Virus record (IMG/VR): IMGVR_UViG_3300020442_003935
Coordinates: 1 to 22,543 of that record
Length of the DNA: 22,543 bases
Strand: one strand, 5' to 3'
Source: a virus
Shown: positions 1 to 7,805 of the stretch, in pieces
How positions within the stretch are numbered: position 1 is the first letter of the stretch
Layout: every line of letters starts with the position of its first letter
The notes under the pieces: model-generated
Database searches by the model: none
Seen by the model: only the letters and a program-made list of their open reading frames with translations
What the model was told of the DNA's origin: nothing
Made by a program: the position numbers and the translations under genes

Positions 1-167
1 CGACTGTGAATACGTGGTCTCAAGGAGCTGGATCCTGTATTTTAGATTGTTCGGAGAACGATGAACTTAAAATTACAGCGGCGGGTGGTGCTAATGTCAC
101 TGTGCAAATATATGGTGCCACTGTTGCGGCCGCAGTTGGTAACTGGACTATCTATAAATTAGGATAA
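1..167 (+). CDS. C-terminal end of a phage fibre-type protein (5' partial)
   Basis: Reading from base 3, the frame is open from the window edge to a TAA at 165-167, giving about 54 residues with no start codon in view. The visible tail is rich in Gly, Ala, Thr and Val and ends in NWTIYKLG. It looks like the beta-rich end of a small tail-fibre or structural protein. The next gene starts four bases after the stop, so this is probably the upstream member of the same fibre operon. The rest of the protein lies outside the window, so family and function cannot be fixed. Confidence 0.6.
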   Translation, partial: TVNTWSQGAGSCILDCSENDELKITAAGGANVTVQIYGATVAAAVGNWTIYKLG

Positions 168-171
168 GAAT

Positions 172-579
172 ATGACCGGAAAAATTACAGTAGGAACCAT
201 ACAAGATACTGCCGGAGATACGATCGCCTCTACTTTTGTTGTGAATGGTAGTGCAAAATATTGGTCTAATTTTGATGGAACAAGCACACCTTCATTGCGT
301 GATAGTTTAAACGGAAGTAGTATAACAGATGTAGGAACAGGTTTGTATCACTTACTTTTTACTAATAACATGGGCAATACTACACACGCACCGTTAGCTG
401 TTTCTAATAATCATGCATCAACTGATAATTTTGGAGGTGCATCTGACGTTGGTGTAGGTACAACTTATAGTAGCCTTACAATTGGCATTGCAACAACAGG
501 CTTTTCTGTTTCAACTTATGACGGTGGAGTTATTGATGCTGTACTCAATCAAGCAGTAACTTTTGGAGATCTCGCATGA
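172..579 (+). CDS. Small tail-fibre-type protein (135 aa)
   Basis: The protein starts MTGKITVGTIQDTAGDTIAS, a head seen on many short fibre proteins of marine T4-like phages. A Ser/Thr/Gly-rich beta-type body follows, with an FDGTST segment and a F-x-N-x-x-x-N-T-x-x-A-P segment. It is similar along its length to the protein at 19634-20032: both share FDG-S/T-S-T, SLN-x-S-S-x-TD, N(T)xxAP and end in GDLA. An AGGA at 161-164 precedes the ATG. The stop overlaps the next start as ATGA, which implies translational coupling with the LamG adhesin downstream. The likely role is an accessory fibre subunit or a fibre tip; binding specificity cannot be read from the sequence. Confidence 0.65.
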   Translation: MTGKITVGTIQDTAGDTIASTFVVNGSAKYWSNFDGTSTPSLRDSLNGSSITDVGTGLYHLLFTNNMGNTTHAPLAVSNNHASTDNFGGASDVGVGTTYSSLTIGIATTGFSVSTYDGGVIDAVLNQAVTFGDLA

Positions 580-3095
580 GTAAAAGCTTAAATAGAAATC
601 TTGCCGAACTTATTGACGGAACCGGTTCTGCAGTTGCCGGCGGTCTTACAGTATATGCAACAAAAGAAAATTTACCATCAACTGGACTTACATCAGGCGA
701 TCAAGCATACGTTACAAACACAAGTAGATTTTATATTTCAAATGGATCCGGATGGTACAATGTAGCACTAGTGAATGCAAATCCTGCTTTGACCATTAGT
801 CCAAGTGGCGTGATAGAATTGGATAATGAAGGATCGGCTACAACTATTACATTAACTGCCACAGATTCAGATAATGCTGTGGCTGGATTAATATTTAGTG
901 TAGAATCAGATGGCGATTTCTTTAAATTGGCCACATTATCTCAAGATTCCTCAGTGTTTACTATTACTCCAAGATCTAAAGATTCGGCAACTTCACTTAA
1001 TTTTGATGGTACATCCACCCTTACATTTAAGGCATCTGATGGAGTTAGTTTTGGTACAGGTACCTCAACACTCACACTTACTTTTGCAATACAATATTCT
1101 CAATATACAACTATGTTGTTAAAAGCGGATACTGGCAGTAATGATAATCAGGTTGATGCCTCTACAAATTCTACTAGCATTACTGAATATGGTAGTGTAA
1201 CATCTAGTGCATTTTCACCATATCACCCTGGCGGATACAGTTATTATTTTGATGGTACTGGTGATTGGATAACAATTGCCAATGGCAGTGAACAGATGTT
1301 GCCAGAAACTGGTGACTTTACAGTAGAATTTTGGTTTTATACTGCTAATGCTAGTACTCGTATGGATCCATATTCAAGTTATACTGGAACAACTGGATTT
1401 GGTATTATATTAAGTTATGGTTCTGCAGGTACAGTAACAACATATAATGGTAATACACTCACAAACCAATCCGCTGGTGGGCAATTTAGTGCAAATGTTT
1501 GGAATCATCTAGCTGTTTCTAGAAGCGGTACAACTACTAAAATTTTTATTAACGGCACTGCAATTCATACGAATACAAGTGATAGTACAGATTACAGCGG
1601 CACATCTGCTCTTTATATCGGTGCTGCAGGAAATGCAACACAACCTTACACTGGGTATTTAAGAGATGTAAGATTCGTAAAAGGAACTGCAGTTTATACC
1701 TCAAATTTCACAGCACCAAGTGAACCTCTTACAGCAATTAGTGGTACACAATTATTGGCTTGTCACTTACCGTATATTAGAGATGGATCTGCCAACGATT
1801 ATACACTTACCGTTAACGGCACACCACAGGCCAAAAGATATACACCTTATGACCATGAAGGCACATATGTGAAAACAAGTCATGGCGGTTCGGTACACTT
1901 TAATGGAACAAGTGATTATTTGGATATCGAGACTTCCACTGCAGCAGATTTTGGAACAGGTGACTTTACTGTAGAGGTGTGGTGGTATCCAACAACGCCT
2001 ACACAAAATGGAGTCCTTTGGGCTGGATTCACAAATGCCACAAATACAAGTAATAATGTTTGTGAGTTTTATCTCGGATTATCTACTGGATATTTGAGAC
2101 CGCATATTAATACCAACCTTAGCGGCACATGGACTACACGTATATCAACGACTGAATTTTGCTATGATAAAACTTGGAATCATGTAGCATATGTACGGAA
2201 CGGAAACGTTGGTAACATTTATATTAATGGTAAAAAAGGTCCAGATACTGCTATTGATGCATCTGCACAATTTAACAATCCATTTACTGCATTACGAGTT
2301 TTCAGAAGTAGACAAACCACAACTTCTTATGGTAAGGGATATTTGGCAGATTTACGAATTGTTAAAGGTACTGCAGTTTATACAGCAGACTTCACACCAC
2401 CGACTGCACCTTTAACTGCAATTACAAATACCGAAGTCCTTACAATGACAAATAAACATAGCACTTGGGACCAAGGGTCTGGAATAAGAATAAAACCAGT
2501 TGGTACAGCAGCTGCAAGTAATACTACAAGGAAATTCACATCATCATCTGCAATGTATATGGATGGCAATAGTGATTATTTTGATATTTCTTCCAGTGAT
2601 CCAATGGTGGATTTAATAAATTTTGGAACTCAAGATTTTACCATTGAGGTATTTGTACGTCCTGAAATGACAAACCAAAATTATCCTAGCTTTATATCAA
2701 GTACTTCAGGTTGGAATTCCGGAGCAAGTGGACATAGATTTGATAATATAGGATATGGTACTAAATTCTGGTTTGGACTAAATGGAGCATCAGGTAGAAA
2801 TAACGGAGATCCGTTTATGCATTCTACTAATAATTTCTTGCATGAATTATGGCACCACTATGCAATAACAAGATCAGGTAATACATTTAGAATGTTTGTA
2901 AATGGTGCACTAGAAGATACACAAACATATACCGGAGCCTATAATATGGCTCATGGCGGTTGCAGACTTGGGTGGGCCACTTGGGATGGCGGCGCTGGAT
3001 ATTTTTATGGATATATACAGGATTTAAGAGTTACCAAAGGGTTTGCAAGATATACCTCATCATTTACTGCACCAACTGCAACTTTTGAAGGATAG
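576..3095 (+). CDS. Large fibre/adhesin with three LamG-like domains
   Basis: This 839-residue protein has no signal peptide or membrane segment. Residues 1-65 form a short head. Residues 66-170 look like an Ig/cadherin-type beta domain (ALTISPSG, then TLTATDSDN). Three concanavalin A/LamG-type repeats follow at about 222-396, 437-625 and 655-839. Each opens with (Y/H)F-x-G-x-(S/G)-D-(Y/W), has FTVE(F/V)W-like and WNH-(L/V)-A strands, and closes with Y-(L/I)-x-D-(L/V)-R-(F/I/V)-x-K-G. The first two also share PLTAI. LamG folds bind glycans or proteins, so a host-recognition fibre or whisker is likely. It sits just before gp13, where T4 carries its fibre and fibritin genes (12, wac), but shows no sequence likeness to them. 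It overlaps the preceding gene by four bases (ATGA). Confidence 0.75.
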   Translation: MSKSLNRNLAELIDGTGSAVAGGLTVYATKENLPSTGLTSGDQAYVTNTSRFYISNGSGWYNVALVNANPALTISPSGVIELDNEGSATTITLTATDSDNAVAGLIFSVESDGDFFKLATLSQDSSVFTITPRSKDSATSLNFDGTSTLTFKASDGVSFGTGTSTLTLTFAIQYSQYTTMLLKADTGSNDNQVDASTNSTSITEYGSVTSSAFSPYHPGGYSYYFDGTGDWITIANGSEQMLPETGDFTVEFWFYTANASTRMDPYSSYTGTTGFGIILSYGSAGTVTTYNGNTLTNQSAGGQFSANVWNHLAVSRSGTTTKIFINGTAIHTNTSDSTDYSGTSALYIGAAGNATQPYTGYLRDVRFVKGTAVYTSNFTAPSEPLTAISGTQLLACHLPYIRDGSANDYTLTVNGTPQAKRYTPYDHEGTYVKTSHGGSVHFNGTSDYLDIETSTAADFGTGDFTVEVWWYPTTPTQNGVLWAGFTNATNTSNNVCEFYLGLSTGYLRPHINTNLSGTWTTRISTTEFCYDKTWNHVAYVRNGNVGNIYINGKKGPDTAIDASAQFNNPFTALRVFRSRQTTTSYGKGYLADLRIVKGTAVYTADFTPPTAPLTAITNTEVLTMTNKHSTWDQGSGIRIKPVGTAAASNTTRKFTSSSAMYMDGNSDYFDISSSDPMVDLINFGTQDFTIEVFVRPEMTNQNYPSFISSTSGWNSGASGHRFDNIGYGTKFWFGLNGASGRNNGDPFMHSTNNFLHELWHHYAITRSGNTFRMFVNGALEDTQTYTGAYNMAHGGCRLGWATWDGGAGYFYGYIQDLRVTKGFARYTSSFTAPTATFEG
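1236..3092 (+). repeat. Three diverged LamG repeats within one gene
   Basis: The closing motif of each repeat is also similar at DNA level. The stretch around 1672-1740 (YLRDVRFVKGTAVYT) resembles 2341-2424 (YLADLRIVKGTAVYT) closely, and 3010-3080 (YIQDLRVTKGFARYT) less so. The units are about 600 bases each and clearly diverged, so they are old domain duplications rather than recent tandem copies. Confidence 0.7.
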
Positions 3096-3111
3096 TGTAA
3101 TCCAAAAACCA

Positions 3112-3119
3112 TATAAATA
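3112..3119 (+). promoter_or_regulatory. T4-type late promoter (TATAAATA) for the gp13-gp17 operon
   Basis: An exact TATAAATA lies in the 58-base gap between the LamG adhesin and gp13. T4 late promoters consist of this -10 element alone and are read by gp55-containing RNA polymerase. A start about six bases after the last A (near 3125) would give a 29-base leader containing the CGGAG ribosome site at 3141-3145. It is followed by GTAG, as is the weaker box before gp20. Confidence 0.8.
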
Positions 3120-3153
3120 GTAGCATACACTTTTAAAAGTCGGAGACTATTTT

Positions 3154-3909
3154 ATGGCACCACCTAATTCCAGAGATACGCTGATAGATTATTGTAAGCG
3201 TCGCCTTGGTGATCCAGTACTGGAAATCAACGTTGATGAAGACCAGATTGAAGATCGTATAGACGAGGCCTTACAGTATTATCAAGAGTATCATTCAGAT
3301 GCTACTGTCCGTACTTATTTAAAACATTTGGTAACATCTACTGATGTTGCAAATGAATATATTTCAATATCGTCTGATATTCTTTACATTACTAAATTAT
3401 TTCCAATGTCCTCTTCATTTGGAACTTCCTTTAATTTTTTTGATATTAAATATCAAATGATGTTAAATGATATTGCTGACTTTGCCACATTTGCTGGTGG
3501 GTTGGCTTATTATGAACAAATGCAACAATATTTGTCACTATTGGATATGAAATTAAATGGACATCCACAAACACAATTTTCCAGACATCAAGACAGACTT
3601 TATATATTTGGGGATTTTCAAGATGAGGATATTAAGGCTGGAGAATATTTAGTTGCAGAAGTATATACAACTTTAGATCCAAATACACATACCTCAATAT
3701 ATAATGACCTATGGTTAAAGGAATATGCCACTGCTCTTATTAAACAACAATGGGGTATGAATTTAATTAAGTTTGAAGGTGTACAATTGCCAGGTGGTGT
3801 TATATTAAACGGTAGACAATTATATGATGATGCAACTTCAGAAATAGAAACACTAAGACAAAGAATAAGAGATGAGTTTGAGTTTCCCGCTGACTTTTTT
3901 GTAGGTTAA
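3154..3909 (+). CDS. 13: Neck protein gp13 (head completion)
   Basis: The 251-residue protein matches the gp13 family of T4-like phages: an N-terminal RDTLIDYCKRRLGDPVLEIN segment, the acidic helix around DEDQIEDRIDEALQYYQEYH, and a C-terminal LWLKEYATALIKQQWGMNL followed by LPGG-VxLNG. In T4, gp13 and gp14 close the filled head at the portal vertex and make the surface to which the tail docks. It is shorter than the T4 protein (309 aa), as marine homologues usually are. A CGGAG ribosome site lies eight bases before the ATG. It is the first gene after the late promoter at 3112, and gp14 begins one base after its stop. Confidence 0.92.
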   Translation: MAPPNSRDTLIDYCKRRLGDPVLEINVDEDQIEDRIDEALQYYQEYHSDATVRTYLKHLVTSTDVANEYISISSDILYITKLFPMSSSFGTSFNFFDIKYQMMLNDIADFATFAGGLAYYEQMQQYLSLLDMKLNGHPQTQFSRHQDRLYIFGDFQDEDIKAGEYLVAEVYTTLDPNTHTSIYNDLWLKEYATALIKQQWGMNLIKFEGVQLPGGVILNGRQLYDDATSEIETLRQRIRDEFEFPADFFVG

Positions 3910-3910
3910 T

Positions 3911-4507
3911 ATGGCACGTAATTTTTATTTTTCTGAAAAGGTCAGATCGGAGATCAACCTATATGAAGACCTCATTATAGAGGCTTTAAAGGTATATGGT
4001 CAAGATGTTTATTATCTTCCTAGAACAATTGTAAATGAAGACACCTTGCTTGGTGATGATCCATCATCTACGTTTTCCGATTCACAGAAAATTGAAATGT
4101 ATATTGAAAATGCTGAAGGGTTTGATGGTGAAGGTGATTTATTTACAAGGTTCGGAGTGGAAATTCGTGATGAGGCAACATTTGTTGTTTCAAAATCTAG
4201 ATGGTCAACACAAGTAAATAGAGCAGATAATTCGTTACAGGGTGATCGACCTACTGAAGGTGATTTAATTTATTTACCTCTCAGCAAGTCTATGTTTGAA
4301 ATACGCCACGTTGAACATGAACAACCGTTTTATCAAATAGAAAATGTTCCAGTTTATAAAATGCGCTGCACACTCTTTGAATATAGTGGAGAGGATTTTG
4401 ATACTGGTACTGCAACTATTGATTCCATTGAAAGGGATTATGCATATCAATACAGGGTATCATTATTGGCGCCTAAGGTTGCCACAGCAACGGCGAGTAT
4501 TACATAA
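3911..4507 (+). CDS. 14: Neck protein gp14, core domain (appears split from its C-terminal extension)
   Basis: The 198-residue product carries the gp14 core: RNFYFSEKVRSEINLYEDL, then EALKVYGQDVYYLPRTIV, then FGVEIRDEATFVVSKSRW. gp14 works with gp13 at the head-tail neck. T4 gp14 is 256 aa, so this copy is short. It ends in ATATASIT and its TAA overlaps the ATG of the next gene (TAATG). The residues across that junction together resemble one complete copy of a repeat found whole inside the next protein, so the downstream gene probably carries a detached gp14 extension. The core domain is complete and should be functional. Confidence 0.88.
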   Translation: MARNFYFSEKVRSEINLYEDLIIEALKVYGQDVYYLPRTIVNEDTLLGDDPSSTFSDSQKIEMYIENAEGFDGEGDLFTRFGVEIRDEATFVVSKSRWSTQVNRADNSLQGDRPTEGDLIYLPLSKSMFEIRHVEHEQPFYQIENVPVYKMRCTLFEYSGEDFDTGTATIDSIERDYAYQYRVSLLAPKVATATASIT

Positions 4508-5745
4508 TGGCAAAGGTATCAAGTTTAACATTAACTGATTCAGGCAATTATTATACCACACCGCCAACAGTGGTAATAGATTTTCCAATACCGTCTGATA
4601 GTGACTTTCAAGGAAAAATAGATAGTGCAAATCCATATTTTGGATTTAGTTCATTGGTACATGATTCAGCCGATACTACCGTTGTAGCAACTCTTGCAGA
4701 TTCATATGGTGGTATTAATCAACAACCGGTGGAATTGGCATTTTGGATTAAACCTACTTCCATTCATGCATGTACAATAGCATGGTCTGATGATTTTAGA
4801 ATTGTAATGGACAGTAATGGTTTACCTGGTATGGCGTTTACAGTTGACTCTGCAGGTGCTGCTGATTCACATGCTGTAGGTATAACACAGACACGATATG
4901 CAAATCATGCACTTGATTCCAATCAATGGAATTTTATACACTTTGAACTTTTGAATAATGTTTTTAGACCAAATGTGGATAGTGTAAAAGGTTCTGATTT
5001 TACTTTGGCAATTACTAATAATTATCCTTATGATAGTGGAGATATAATAAGAATTGGTGCAGATCTAAATGATTCATCTCCTATTGCAACTTCAACAGGA
5101 GTTGGTAAAATTCCATCAAAAGGTTTTACTGGTTACGTTGACCACTTTACCTTTACAAAGAAAACATCACAGCCTATATTCGATAACGTACAATCAAATC
5201 GATTTGCCGAATCTGCCGCAGATTATTATTTTGGCCAAACTCCAGAAATTATAGAAACATTTGACTATAAAAGGGCAACTGCAGCTGCAACGATTGATTC
5301 TGCATCTGGTAAAGTAACAGGATTGATTATTGCGGATTCTGGTTCTGGTTATTCTTCAATACCAAATGTGAGATTAATAGGTGGTAGATCTGCAGCATTT
5401 GATAGTCAATATGAAATTGGAGATGATATTACTCAAACACTTGCATCTGGTGTAAAAATAAAAGGTGAAGTACAAAGGTATCAATTAGATTCCGACAGTG
5501 ATGGAAGTAGGTATTTGTTTTTAGCACATGTTGGTGCTGATGATGGAGAATTTAGAACATTTGTTAACGGTATCACGTTAAATAAAACACTACCGGCCGG
5601 ATCTGTAGGATTACAAGTTACCGGTGTAAATGAAATAAATAATATAAGTGAAACGGAACAAAATGATATATTTACATCTTCATTAGTGGATGACTTCCTA
5701 GACTTTAGTGAAGATAATCCATTTGGTGATCCGGAGGCAAATTAA
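4507..5745 (+). CDS. Probable detached gp14 C-terminal extension with a LamG-like domain
   Basis: The 412-residue protein has three parts. Residues 5-26 hold a SLTLTDSGNYYTTPPTVVID repeat. Residues ~33-235 look like a LamG/concanavalin A-type domain (ELAFWIKP, WNFIHFEL, KGFTGYVDHFTFTKK). Residues ~257-292 hold a second repeat (KVTGLIIADSGSGYSSIPNV). The remainder ends acidic (DFLDFSEDNPFGDPEAN). DSGxGYxxxP repeats are common in phage structural proteins. Start and stop overlap both neighbours as TAATG, so it is translated coupled with gp14 and gp15. It is probably a neck-surface decoration or binding domain. It could instead be read as a fusion with gp14 by a rare -1 shift. The family was not recognised by name. 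Confidence 0.65.
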   Translation: MAKVSSLTLTDSGNYYTTPPTVVIDFPIPSDSDFQGKIDSANPYFGFSSLVHDSADTTVVATLADSYGGINQQPVELAFWIKPTSIHACTIAWSDDFRIVMDSNGLPGMAFTVDSAGAADSHAVGITQTRYANHALDSNQWNFIHFELLNNVFRPNVDSVKGSDFTLAITNNYPYDSGDIIRIGADLNDSSPIATSTGVGKIPSKGFTGYVDHFTFTKKTSQPIFDNVQSNRFAESAADYYFGQTPEIIETFDYKRATAAATIDSASGKVTGLIIADSGSGYSSIPNVRLIGGRSAAFDSQYEIGDDITQTLASGVKIKGEVQRYQLDSDSDGSRYLFLAHVGADDGEFRTFVNGITLNKTLPAGSVGLQVTGVNEINNISETEQNDIFTSSLVDDFLDFSEDNPFGDPEAN

Positions 5746-6536
5746 TGTTTGGTGGACATTATTATCACGAAAGGATTAGAAAATCGGTTTCCATATTTGG
5801 CAGACTGTTTAATAATCTATACGTGATACGTAAAAATTCATCAGGTGGTGTTTTAAATCAATTAAAGGTTCCTTTGGCATATGCACCTAGGCAAAAATAC
5901 TTGGAAAGGATCCGTGAAAATCCAAGTCTTGAAGATGATACAAGAGTTGCAATTAAATTACCTAGAATGTCATTTGAAATTACAGATATATCATATGACC
6001 TTACAAGACAGTTGGCAAAGGTAAGTAATTTTAATACAAAAGGATCTGCACCATCAAAAAGACAAAAATTTTATTCACCTGTACCGTATAATATTGGATT
6101 TTCTTTAAGCATATATGCAAAGAATCAAGATGATGCATTACAAATAGTGGAACAAATTTTACCAACATTTAATCCACAATATACACTTTCAATATATCCT
6201 TTTAAGGACATTTATCCAGATTTTATTGAAGACGTACCTATTGCAATTACAGGTGTTACATTTGAAGATGATTATCAAAGTACACTTGAACAAAGAAGAA
6301 CAATTATATACAATATTACTTTTGAAATGAAAGTACAGTTTTACGGGGATATTGAAAATAAAGAAATTATTCGTCTTTCAAATGCAAAATTATTTAATAT
6401 GAATGCTGGTTTAAATGATTCAGATATATACTTAGAAAGGGTTACTGTAACTCCAAATCCAACGTCTGTAATAGGATTACCAGATAGTGATTTTGGATTT
6501 ATAACGGAAATAGTTTCAGCGGGAGATAGTTCATAA
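5745..6536 (+). CDS. 15: Tail terminator / sheath stabiliser gp15
   Basis: The 263-residue protein matches gp15 in length (T4 272 aa) and motifs: an N-terminal FGGHYYHERIRKSVSIFGRL, then VPLAYAPRQKYLERI, the strongly conserved RMSFEITDISYD, and a late TFEMKVQFYGDI strand. gp15 forms a hexameric ring on the head-proximal end of the finished tail, holds the last sheath ring, and joins the tail to gp13/gp14. It lies directly after the gp14 pair with a TAATG overlap, and the next gene overlaps its stop the same way. In T4, gp16 follows gp15 at once; here four fibre-type genes intervene. Confidence 0.92.
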   Translation: MFGGHYYHERIRKSVSIFGRLFNNLYVIRKNSSGGVLNQLKVPLAYAPRQKYLERIRENPSLEDDTRVAIKLPRMSFEITDISYDLTRQLAKVSNFNTKGSAPSKRQKFYSPVPYNIGFSLSIYAKNQDDALQIVEQILPTFNPQYTLSIYPFKDIYPDFIEDVPIAITGVTFEDDYQSTLEQRRTIIYNITFEMKVQFYGDIENKEIIRLSNAKLFNMNAGLNDSDIYLERVTVTPNPTSVIGLPDSDFGFITEIVSAGDSS

Positions 6537-7591
6537 TGCCAATAGTATTAAGATTAAATAAAGGTTCAGAACTTACCTTTGCAGAACTAGATGGTAACTT
6601 TACAGATTTAGATGATCGTGTAGATACCATTGAAGCTTTAAATCTTGGCTCACGGGTTACTAGATTGGAACAAGCGGGTACTCCAATCTATTTTGACTCT
6701 GACGATGTTATGGTTATGCTAGATTCCATTTGGGCAGGTGGTGTGGATTCATTTCTTGCAACTACGGATTCAATTGGACTGGCATCTTTTGATTCATCCA
6801 GATTTAGTGTTACAAATGGTCATGTCTCTTGGATTGAAAGACTTGCAACCATTGATAGTGATGGTACTGCTTCATTTGACTCTCAAGACTTTGTTGTTAC
6901 AAACGGTCATGTAACAATTAATCCTAACAGTCCTGGTGGTAGAGTGGCTGGTATTACACCAATTGATTCTACTGGTGTTGCTTCATTTGCAGATGCAGAT
7001 TTTAATGTAACGACTAATGGCCATGTATCACTTACTGATTCTGCTGTTAGGACAAGAGTTAGTGCTGTAGATGCGAGTGGGGATGGATCATTTGTATATG
7101 ATCAAACTACCGGTGAATTCACATACACTGGACCTAGTGCATCTGAAGTAAGAGCACATTTTTCTGCCGGTACAGGTATTAGTATTACGAATGGTGTTAT
7201 TGCAACAACAGGTGGCAGTGGTATACCAGTAAGTAGTGGTATCAATGTTGTAGGTTCTATAATGTTTTTACAAACTAGTGGTATGTCAAATGGTCAAGTA
7301 TATGCGCCAGGTGATAGTGTACCAGGAAGTAAATTAGTATATGGAAATAATAAAAATAATACTGGCAGTTTCGGATTTAGAAAAGAATTAGGTAGTAATG
7401 TTAGCACGCAAGGTTCGGTATATGTAGGCGTAGCTACTTTTCCAGGCTATAACTCGAGTAATGGCACTGCAGCAGGAGTGTCTGGCACATGGAGAAATTT
7501 AGGACCTGGTGTAGTAGGTTATAAATCAGGCTGGTTTACGAGTGGTAATACAGGTAGTACTGGTTACGGATTATTTCAAAGGATCTCATAA
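6536..7591 (+). CDS. Fibre-type structural protein A1 (first copy of a duplicated cassette)
   Basis: The 351-residue protein begins MPIVLRLNKGSELTFAELDG, a head found on many virion proteins of marine T4-like phages. Residues 22-47 form a heptad-like coiled coil (LDDRVDTIEAL, SRVTRLEQAG), which suggests a trimer. Four ~30-residue repeats follow at about 78-97, 107-126, 144-164 and 178-198, with the pattern DSxGxASFDSxxFxVxxGHV. After residue 200 comes SEVRAHFSAGTGISITNG, then a Ser/Gly-rich tip ending GTWRNLGPG...LFQRIS. Its N-terminal 200 residues are close to those of A2 at 7806-8861, which is also exactly 351 aa. It sits between gp15 and gp16, so a neck- or tail-attached fibre is likely; attachment site and receptor are unknown. 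Confidence 0.75.
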   Translation: MPIVLRLNKGSELTFAELDGNFTDLDDRVDTIEALNLGSRVTRLEQAGTPIYFDSDDVMVMLDSIWAGGVDSFLATTDSIGLASFDSSRFSVTNGHVSWIERLATIDSDGTASFDSQDFVVTNGHVTINPNSPGGRVAGITPIDSTGVASFADADFNVTTNGHVSLTDSAVRTRVSAVDASGDGSFVYDQTTGEFTYTGPSASEVRAHFSAGTGISITNGVIATTGGSGIPVSSGINVVGSIMFLQTSGMSNGQVYAPGDSVPGSKLVYGNNKNNTGSFGFRKELGSNVSTQGSVYVGVATFPGYNSSNGTAAGVSGTWRNLGPGVVGYKSGWFTSGNTGSTGYGLFQRIS

Positions 7592-7803
7592 TGGCAATTA
7601 CATGGACAGAAGTTAGAAATTTACAGTGGTCTGACGGATCATATACAGATATTGATATGGAAGTTAATTTTGATCATATAAATGACCAATGGATTCCATT
7701 CACAGCAAGTGCAAATGACGATGAACCACATGGTAGGGATTTACACGCAAGAGCTATGAATGGAGAATTTGGCACTGTATCTCCACCACCTGAAGGGAGT
7801 TAG
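7591..7803 (+). CDS. Small conserved protein B1, partner of fibre A1 (70 aa)
   Basis: The product starts MAITWTEV and carries PFTASANDDEPHGRDLHARA followed by NGEFGTV. The PFTA.AND.E.HG...A..G.(F/Y)G motif recurs in small phage tail-associated proteins and at the ends of some tail proteins. No function is established here. It overlaps the A1 stop (TAATG), and a homologue (B2) follows A2 in the same way, so A and B behave as a pair. A fibre chaperone, cap or attachment subunit is plausible, but this rests on context only. Confidence 0.6.
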   Translation: MAITWTEVRNLQWSDGSYTDIDMEVNFDHINDQWIPFTASANDDEPHGRDLHARAMNGEFGTVSPPPEGS

Positions 7804-7805
7804 AA

